Positions 56,863 through 64,000 of a stretch of 64,000 bases of DNA are shown here, in pieces. Below the pieces are notes generated by a model, which was given only the letters and a program-made list of their open reading frames with translations, searched no databases and was not told the DNA's origin. Source of the stretch: Paragonimus skrjabini miyazakii (lineage: Eukaryota; Platyhelminthes; Trematoda; Plagiorchiida; Troglotrematidae); the NCBI GenBank assembly GCA_014338405.1, contig JTDE01000175.1:245400-309399 (forward strand), given 5' to 3'. The translations under genes were made by a program, and so were the position numbers. Every line of letters starts with the position of its first letter. Position 1 is the first letter of the stretch.

Positions 56863-56959
56863 GTTTACAGCCGAAGATGTCAAAGTCACTTTAGCTGGTT
56901 CGCCGGATGATGTCGATAAACCCAATTTTAATGGCAGTCTAAGATTCAAATTATGCTAA
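56863..56959 (+). CDS. Candidate terminal exon of an unidentified plus-strand gene
   Basis: A strong acceptor, CTTCCCTATTGTCTCTTCAG, ends at 56862. Reading in phase 1 after it gives 31 codons (FTAEDVKVTLAGSPDDVDKP, then NFNGSLRFKLC) and a TAA at 56957-56959. The composition is protein-like and not low complexity. I do not recognise the peptide and found no upstream exon, so this rests on the splice site and frame only. It would be transcribed opposite to the calcyphosin-like gene and lie inside its upstream intron. Confidence 0.33.
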
Positions 56960-57240
56960 CTAAATGGTCATGTTGGTGAACAACTAATACGTAGCCCAAC
57001 GCATTTTAAGCAACTTATCGGAACAATAAGTTGGTATACTTAGAGCTCCAAAATCGGTTAGTTTTACTATGTACAGTTGCGACACGACCAGTAAAAGAAG
57101 CAGCGCTGTTAGTGACATGAAGTAAACGAGCACTAGACACAGTTCATCGCATAAAAAGCACTGAAGGTAACGGACAAAATTTCTTTGTTCGATAAGTATA
57201 AAGAAATAAAGGCTGACCTCACCCAACATTGAATACATTA
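56960..57240. other. No recognisable gene
   Basis: Short AT-rich stretch up to the RTE A3 insertion. The minus frame 56984-57238 is Leu/Val/Tyr-rich and unassigned. Confidence 0.4.
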
Positions 57241-59490
57241 ATGTAAAGAACGTTTACCAAAAGGCGTTGGTGAAGAAGTTGCCCAGCTCAAGTCATATGA
57301 AGGATCCTAACGAACATTGGGAACAAATCGCCGAAGCCATGAAAGCATGCTGTGAACAGGCATGTTCCGAAGGAGCTGTTCATTTGCGACAAAACTGGAT
57401 TTCCGTCACATCGATAAACCTCATGAACAAGCGTCACTCGATCCCACCTGGTTCGGAATATGATGATGACAGTCGAGAACTTAAACGCAAGCAGGCTAAA
57501 AGCTTGCGCAAAGACTGCGAGCACTACTTGGTCGAACAATCGAAAGAGATGGAAAGAGCCTTTTTATCTGGGAATAGCAGAAAGCTTTTATCCCTAATCC
57601 CTGGTTGTACTGGCCGTCGAGTCGGTATGAGACCATACGTGAAGAAGATGATTCACTTATTACCAGTCAATCACACCGATTTGACAGGTGGGCTGAACAT
57701 TTTGAAGAGCAGTTCAACTGGCCTCAACCAGACAATGTGGACAACGGGACCCGATTTGTCAGTTTTGTATTCCAGACGGTCCTCCATCTGACGTAGAAGT
57801 GACTATGGTGCTCAAGTTATTGAAGCGTAATAAGGCTCCTGGTCCAGACCTCCTCCCTCCTTCTCTTTACAAGCATGGTGGGGAGAGGTTGATATCAGAA
57901 CTCACAAAACTCCAAACGATTTGGGAAACTGAAGAGGTACCTCGTGATTGGTGCCTATCAACAGTCATTCCCGTTTACAAAAACGGGGCCCGAAGTCTAT
58001 GTGACAAACACAGAGGCATCAGTTTGGTGTCTATTGCGTCCAAGTTGCTCTCTGGCCTCATTTTACGTCGGCTCATTAAACCCAGAGAAAGCCAGATACG
58101 CGAAGAACAGGCAGGATTCCGATCCGGTCGAGAGTGCGTTGATCATATTTTTACCTTGCGACGGATCTTGGAACATCGGTACTGTTACAGACAGCCGACA
58201 GTCGTGGTCTTTTTGGACCTAAAGGCTGCTTTCGACTCAGTTGCTCGTAACCTTCTCTGGAGCTGTCTCCTTCGCAAGCGAGTACCAGGGAAATAAGTGA
58301 ATCTATTGAGATCACTGTATGCTCACTCTGCAAGCAGAGTGGGAGTTTACGGACAATTGTCTCGGGCGTTCATCACTTCTAGTGGTGTTTGTCAGGGGTG
58401 TCCGATTTCCCCCTTCCTGTTCAACTTTGTCATGGACGATATTCTGGAGGGTGCGATTCGAGAATACAGTGGGCTTGGTGTTGAGCTCCTTCCTGGCGCT
58501 AGATTAACCGATCTGGAGTATGCAGACGACATTGTCTTACTTAGTCCCTGTGCCGAAAACATGCAGACCATGCTGGACAGGTTGAGCGACCGAGCTGGTT
58601 TGTATGGAATGCGCTTTGCACCTTCAAAGTGCAGTGTTGCTTCAAGACTGGGGCACTTCAACTCCTAATTTCTTCATTGCAGGTAGTCCGCTTGAGACTG
58701 TGGACAGTTTCACATACGTGGGTAGCACCATCACGTCAGCCGTAATATTGCTGATGAGATATCAGCGAGCATTGCAAAGGCACGATTCGCCTTTGCCAAA
58801 CTGCGTCATCTGTGACGTCGAAAGGACGTTGGATTTCTGTTAAAATGAATGGTATATACCGCTTGTGTACGTTCTGGTTTGTTCTATGGTTCGGAAACGT
58901 GGCCTGTTCGCAGAGAAGGTATCAAAAGGCTTGCTGTGTTCGACCATCGTTGTCTCCGCAAAATGGTCTACATTAAGTAGACCGATCGCGTGAGCAATGT
59001 GGCCATCCGCCGGCGCGCATTCCGGAACGCTCGGGATGCGCGCTCAAGTGGCCAACTACTCACGTTGTACAGCCTGCGGTGGTTGGGTCACGTACTCCGT
59101 ATGTCACCTAATCGTTTACCGTACCGGGTATTATGTACTGAGACTACCGACAGTTGAGTGAAACCACATGGTGGTCAACCAACGTGGTCACAAAATATGA
59201 AGACCTTGACTGCTCCACTGAGCAAAGTGGGTAGGTGTCGCCTGCCTGGCTGAGGTCATCATGATCACTCAAATCGCTGGCTAGAGACGCGATCCGAGAT
59301 GGAAGCATGTCGCAGTCAATGGCGTACCTGTATCCATACCATTTCCAGTTCTTCAGCTTTGTCTTTTATTAATTTTCAAACTTTAGTAGCGTTTTCTTTC
59401 AGGATATTCCACGTCATTGTTGAGGTGAGCGGCTGCCCGAGACACGGTACCTTTCGGTTAGGCTCATGACTGTTATGATGATGATTAATG
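57241..59490 (+). mobile_element. RTE family A, 5'-truncated copy A3
   Basis: Begins in the linker after the endonuclease (KALVKKLPSSSHMKDPNEHW) and continues to the full 3' tail with TTATGATGATGAT at 59476-59488. Coding is well preserved. The linker is at 57267-57600 and fingers with RNKAPGPDLLPPSLYKHGGE at 57799-58296. A single TAA after RVPGK (58294-58296) breaks the palm. FNFVMDDILEGAIREYSGLG and LEYADDIVLL are at 58297-58560 with YADD intact. Frameshifts follow near 58630 and 58740. 5' truncation with a complete 3' end is the typical target-primed product. Closest relative in the window by eye is A2. Confidence 0.92.
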
Positions 59491-59887
59491 AAAGTCAGAA
59501 ACTAGAACGCAAGCCCAGGAAAAGCCTGTTCAAAAAGTGAAGGTAACTTGGAAGTAGGAGCTAAAAATAAACAATTAAGGAAGTCGTTCTATGAGAGACT
59601 GAAACAGCAACTAGTGATTAGTACACATCGGTCACGTTCACTCTTGGGAAAGGAGTTAAAATGTCGTAGCAAAGGTCAGGAGTATTCGCCTTGCCTCCGG
59701 TGCCTCTCAAAAACTCACTACTTTAATAATCCGTCGGCCTGGTAAACACATAGAACCAAGCGCGAAAGTATGCGTGCTTCTGACCTGGCCGGGACTGCAG
59801 TTAACAGGCCAATAGTTCGTGAGATAATGCAAGCCGCGCGTATACACACTCAATCAATGATTTCTATTTTTAAGCGTAAAGTTACAT
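59491..59887. other. No recognisable gene
   Basis: Between the A3 tail and the 3' end of RTE C1. A 65-codon plus frame (59548-59745) is unassigned. Confidence 0.4.
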
Positions 59888-62800
59888 TCACCTAATCGCT
59901 ACATACATATGTTGAGACAAGGAAAGACCACACGGAGTGGCAAACGTGCCACAGTATGAGAAGAAAAAGGTAATGTGTAAGACGGAGAAGGAAAATGTAG
60001 GGGGATAAAGAGGAAGAAGTCGCAACGATGCATACAGAGACTCGTAACAACGGGCACAACAACGGGCGTCCTCAACTAAAGGTGTCCAGTGTCCTTTGCA
60101 TCCCAGCCAAGAAGGTGGGAGCGCAAGCTTCACAGTGAGTGCCTTCATACCCCTAACCCAACCCATGTGCTGACCAGGCTGTCGCTCTCAGTTTAACCAA
60201 CCACTCGCAAACAAGGCACGATGTGGCAGGCAGTAAGCTGGCATTAGTACGATATAACTAGGCCAACGAGTCCCGTGAGATGAGATCGATAAGCTTAGGG
60301 GTTGACAGAGTTTATCCATTCCAGATATGTCAGCGAACTTCGTCAGTGCTAACACGTTCCCACCACATGCCACTAATGCCTAGGAGACACCGATGGTCGG
60401 AAATGGATAGTCTATGAACATCCTTTGCGCGAATGGACTAGGTTTTGAAGCCGTACAGTAGGACTGCTCTTAAACTCGTATTGCACACTCGGTCTCTTAC
60501 AAAAAGACCGAGATCACATTGACGCCACAGATGGCGTATGGTGCCAAACGCTATCCCAGACTTTGCTATGAGGTTTGTGATCTCATCGGACACCAGCGTT
60601 GACACAGCTTCTAAGGTACATGAACTTCTCGAATACTCCCAGATGCTTACCACCAAGGGAAAGAGTAGGTTCAGAGTCCTTCCAATCCTGCAATAGCACC
60701 TTGCACTGAACAGGCACAAAGGAGATGAAGCCTCTAATCTGTCTAAGATGTTCCCGGCTAACTGTGAGCTCTCGCAGATTAGGGCGATGTCGCTGCATGC
60801 CCCATGTCTCGAAGCCGAGTGCCTGGGAGCGGTTCGACACCATCATATTTGCGGTCTGACATGGCACATTCTAGGATCTCGTCCACTTCAAGAGTAGAAA
60901 GGAGAGGGAGGCTGAATTGTCTTTTCGCATCCCATTTGGGATGCTAAAGCTTAGCGGCATATTCCCATAAGCCCCAAACCCGGCCCGATATCTGGCAGCA
61001 AATTGCTTTCAGTATGTTCACACTTCTCAGGCGCATCCTCCATCCACTGAGCTCCGTGGTGCAGCTTTGTCAACCGAGTCAAAGTTCCCTCTGGTGTCCA
61101 AAAAGACAACTGTTAGCACGTTATATGAATGGCGGAGTTCAAGAACTTAGCAGTGTGAATGTGATCAAGACAGCTAGGCCCAAAGCGGAACCCAGCTTCC
61201 TTCTGATGGATATGCTGTTCGCGTGTTTCGTTTAGTCTACGAAGTACAATAGCGGCGAGCGACTTTGACACAATAGGAATCATACCAATCCTTTTGTGAT
61301 CTGCAGACGAAGTTGCTGAGCCCTCTGTGAAAGTGGAGACGATGTTAGCTAAACCCGTTATTTAGAACAACTTCATCGGATCAGAGTTTCTGAAGCGGAG
61401 CCGTCACCTGGGCCCCAATCTACAAAAAACAAGGGGGCTCGTCTAGGCCAGACGTCTTGTGGCGTTTTAGTAACTTGATCTCACGTGAGACATGTTTCTC
61501 ATGGCGGAGAAACGTCAACAAACCAGTGAGTAAACACAAAGTCCGAAAGTGTACACAATGGTGCAGGTGGCCAGTTGAACTGCTGTTGGAAGTGCTCAGC
61601 CTAGGGTCCTAAGTGTTGTTGCAGGTTACGAACAGGCTCACTATTAGTTTCGCAGATTGCCTAGCTCACAATTGGCTTCCTGCTCTCAGCTGCTTGCATG
61701 AGATGGAAAAGCTTTCAACTTCTCAGTAGCAGCGGCTTGTTCCATTTTGACAGCGCCTCGTGTCCACCAGGCCTCGTGATCTAGCCACAGTAGCCCCCGA
61801 ACTGCGATTGCTGTAGAAGGGAATATTCAGACGAGCAACAAGAAGTTTCAGTGGTCGCATAGAAACCCAGTGGTTGGCAGCTGAACGAGCAGTAGTACCA
61901 TACGAGGCAGTACCACACTTATGCATTGCATGCCGTATGTATGCCCAATTTGCTTCGATGCCGTCTAACGCGTGGGAGCCTACATTAAAGGCAGGCGCTC
62001 ACTGGTAAACGTGAGACGTTTGTATCTCTTCTAGTTTAGAAACGTCAATTTGTATTTGACGATGGAGTGGCCTCCCACCAAGGCGCACAGCTAATTTGAC
62101 ACAATAGTGCATGATCAGACTCCAGACAGGTGCTCAAAGTTGACTTGCAATCTTGGAAACAGCCAAGCCACCAATGGCCGACGGTCATGTGGTCAGTCTG
62201 TGTCTCTGACTGACTCGGCGATGGAGGTCGCCGGGTGACACACTGACACGTAGAGCGTCGGAAATTGGTGCATACCAGACACGGACCGTTATCCGCACAG
62301 AGCTGCGATAAACGTTCATTGTTGTCTGTTTGACAAGTACCGTAAGTGTGGATCACCTAGGTCACGCTGTTCAGTACTTGGCCTGTCCTCTTGAACCTTC
62401 AAGTAATTAGCAAGCATTACAATATCCGGGCGCCGCGCCGCATGCAGAAGGTTAGTCAGCCTGCGATGAAAAACATAGTTGATTGCGTTTGGACTACCGC
62501 CTTTGGGTGCTTGGGCCGTAACAACAAAAAGACTGCGTTTGTTATACGCGCCTTTTGGTGCTACAACTGTACATTCGAGTCTGACAATGCAGATAGCTGT
62601 TGACGGGTATCCCGTCAAGTAGCACCTTTTCCGCCTATGCGCTTAGGGCAATCCCAAAACCGGTTTGGCCAGTGGCTTGAGTCGCAGGGTCTCCAGACAA
62701 GCGCACATCGTACGTGTATCACGAAACGCATGGGGCTAGAATCCTGAGGCCGCGTTTTAGCAAGACAACAAATATCGATGGTGGAGGTCTTCAAAGTAGG

Positions 62801-63234
62801 TGCATGAGATGCCTTCTCATTCATTTGCATCTGTGTCCTGTGGCATGCTTGAATGTGCTCAGGGGACGCGTAGTGTTTGTGAACCTCACGCGAGGAAATT
62901 TCCGTGTCTGGCACAATAGCCCACTGGCTAAGACTTCCATCGAGAGCATCAAGTGAGGCAATTGTTCTGTGAGTGTCTACAAGCAAGATTGGGAAGTCAC
63001 CAAGCAGTGCTAGATAACACCAGTGGCAGAAATGATACAAACTGCAGTTGAAATTGCCAAGGGAGCGAAGCCGGCTACCGATACCGCGTCCACAGAGACA
63101 CGATGAGATAAAATTCGTAAGTATTATAGAACAAGGTTCATGGCTGTGGGGGCAGAAAACATCAAGGTTGCTCGGTCCGAAGAAGCAGGTTGTCAGGGGC
63201 CGGCAAACTGACGAATACCGTTAACGCGGTCAAG
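59888..63234 (-). mobile_element. RTE family C, copy C1
   Basis: Long, heavily decayed minus-strand RTE. The endonuclease starts near 62940 (TLKTSTIDICCLAKTRPQDS, where CLAKTR stands for CLSETR). It continues through RPDIVMLANYLKVQ (degenerate GDFNxQ, 62450) and the SDH block at 62150-62100 (ESDHALL). The linker has MRPLKLLVARL and EAWWTRGAVKME (61860-61735). The reverse transcriptase shows PLPGTRLRDMGHA near 60850-60780 (catalytic YADD lost), LSLGGKHLGVFEKFMYLRSC and VSDEITNLIAKSGIAFGTIRH (60690-60540). The end includes SGMDKLCQPLSLSISSHGTR and MPAYCLPHRALFASGWLN (60330-60188). Part of it is duplicated at 49122-49670. Confidence 0.85.
61820..62367 (-). repeat. 548-bp segment duplicated in inverted orientation
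   Basis: Nearly identical to 49122-49670 on the plus strand. The match starts at GCGTGACCTAGG in both and ends at TTGCTCG. One clear difference is GGTCC versus GATCC near the start. Both carry the same in-frame stop after SSNTN. Flanks on both sides are unrelated or diverge (this copy continues as a normal family C linker). Confidence 0.9.
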
Positions 63235-64000
63235 CTTGTGAGATGCTTTGATCTGATGGGGTGTGGTGACTAGGACTCCGGTCCCTCCAGTTGAACATTT
63301 GCTAGACAGGCCAAAAATGATCAATCAGATGAAAAGCGGATGCATTCATAGGGTTGTATGTCGCACTACTGACCACGTAAGAGAGCTTAAGTAGTGAGGC
63401 ACGATCCTATGAGCATACAGAAGAACTACTTCTATAGTTGCCAAACTGCTGTCTTCCGAATCAAGAAAAAGGGGGTTAGAAAAGGTACCCTCAAACACAG
63501 AGTACTCCAATCGCTCGACAGTTGACCGCGATCGCCGACGTATTATCCAGTACAGTCGAAACACATCTGGTATCACCTAAAAATCTGATGTAGCTTTGAG
63601 TACATCCACTGCGCGCAACAATGCTCAGAATCAGACATTGTCTTATTCACTGCGCCCTCGGGTTAAGCAAGAATCTTACTGTCAAGTGAGTTAGACTTTC
63701 GAGTCATTGGCTCGGGGTAGGGTCTCCGAAGAAAACCCTGTGTCCTGTTGTCTCGCAGATCAGATTTCTGAGTCAGAGACTCGGGGTGGGTCCCTCAACC
63801 CTCTTTCGCGGTATAAACGACCAGGAAGTGTCAGAAGTTATCTTTCTCCTGACAGTGTCACTACTCACCGATCACGACTTTCTCCTATTAGTTTACCCAA
63901 AAAGCCTTCTACCTTCCATGTGCCTTCGGGCGATAATTATTTTCTAAGGCCATGACAGCTGGTAAACATTGGCGCTCTCAACGTCCGCACTCTCCGACAA
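63235..64000 (+). mobile_element. RTE family A, 5' part of copy A6, continues beyond the window
   Basis: Aligns with A1 4060-4810: GTGACTAGGACTCCGGTCCC, the GAATCAAGAAAAAGGGGGTT stretch (63460), and AGTTTACCCAAAAAGCCTTC (63891). The N-terminal extension is partly open (63707-63955, QISESETRGGSLNPLSRYKR). The endonuclease start (GGTAAACATTGGCGCTC, encoding VNIGALN) is reached at 63960 and the window ends there. It lies head to head with RTE C1. Confidence 0.88.

Noticed and set aside
1..64000. CRISPR arrays, operons, riboswitches or phage genes
   Set aside because: No regularly spaced short repeats, no ribosome binding sites before any frame, and all coding evidence is of animal mobile elements or spliced exons.

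Overview
This window looks like intergenic and intronic DNA from an animal with a large, repeat-rich genome. A flatworm, most likely a digenean trematode, fits best. I see no operons or ribosome binding sites. Almost every recognisable protein fragment belongs to a decayed mobile element: RTE-type non-LTR retrotransposons, Penelope-like elements (PLEs), one Gypsy integrase, Tc1/mariner-superfamily transposases, a tRNA-derived SINE family, and a pair of related LTRs of which one is a solo LTR. The trematode assignment is an inference from this mixture and from the character of the RTE and Penelope proteins. It is not proven by a marker gene.

The only clear host gene is on the minus strand: two 3' exons of a calcyphosin-like EF-hand protein. 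The penultimate visible exon is 52774-52902 and the terminal exon is 47460-47561. Both have good splice sites and compatible phase, and together they complete one EF-hand loop. The 5.2-kb intron between them holds a tRNA-like sequence, fragments of two RTE elements and a possible Penelope scrap. A weaker candidate terminal exon of another gene lies on the plus strand at 56863-56959.

Layout from left to right. 1-4029: a Gypsy integrase remnant enclosed by a 111-bp direct repeat. 4030-7866: nearly full-length RTE family A copy (A1). 8550-12840: an inverted pair of a dispersed repeat enclosing a Penelope element with inverted halves and a Tc1/mariner C-terminal fragment. 14520-14720: SINE. 17110-18179: decayed full-length-sized Tc1/mariner transposase. 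18328-18660: GC-rich tandem duplication. 19280-21060: RTE family B copy. 21700-25830: two Penelope elements meeting tail to tail, flanked by SINEs. 26497-26863: LTR copy. 28331-31690: nothing recognisable. 31697-35695: the best preserved RTE A copy (A2), interrupted by a solo LTR with a 5-bp target duplication. 36720-42620: an inverted SINE pair and RTE A fragments. 43088-43410: assembly gap, followed by two different Penelope endonuclease remnants. 47460-52902: the calcyphosin-like gene end. 53990-55880: second RTE B copy. 57241-59490: 5'-truncated RTE A copy. 59888-63234: RTE family C on the minus strand, part of which is nearly identical, in inverted orientation, to 49122-49670. 63235-64000: start of another RTE A copy running off the window.

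Every element protein seen here is broken by stops or frameshifts, so none is likely to be active from this locus. The main interest is the record of nested and rearranged insertions and the host gene embedded in them.
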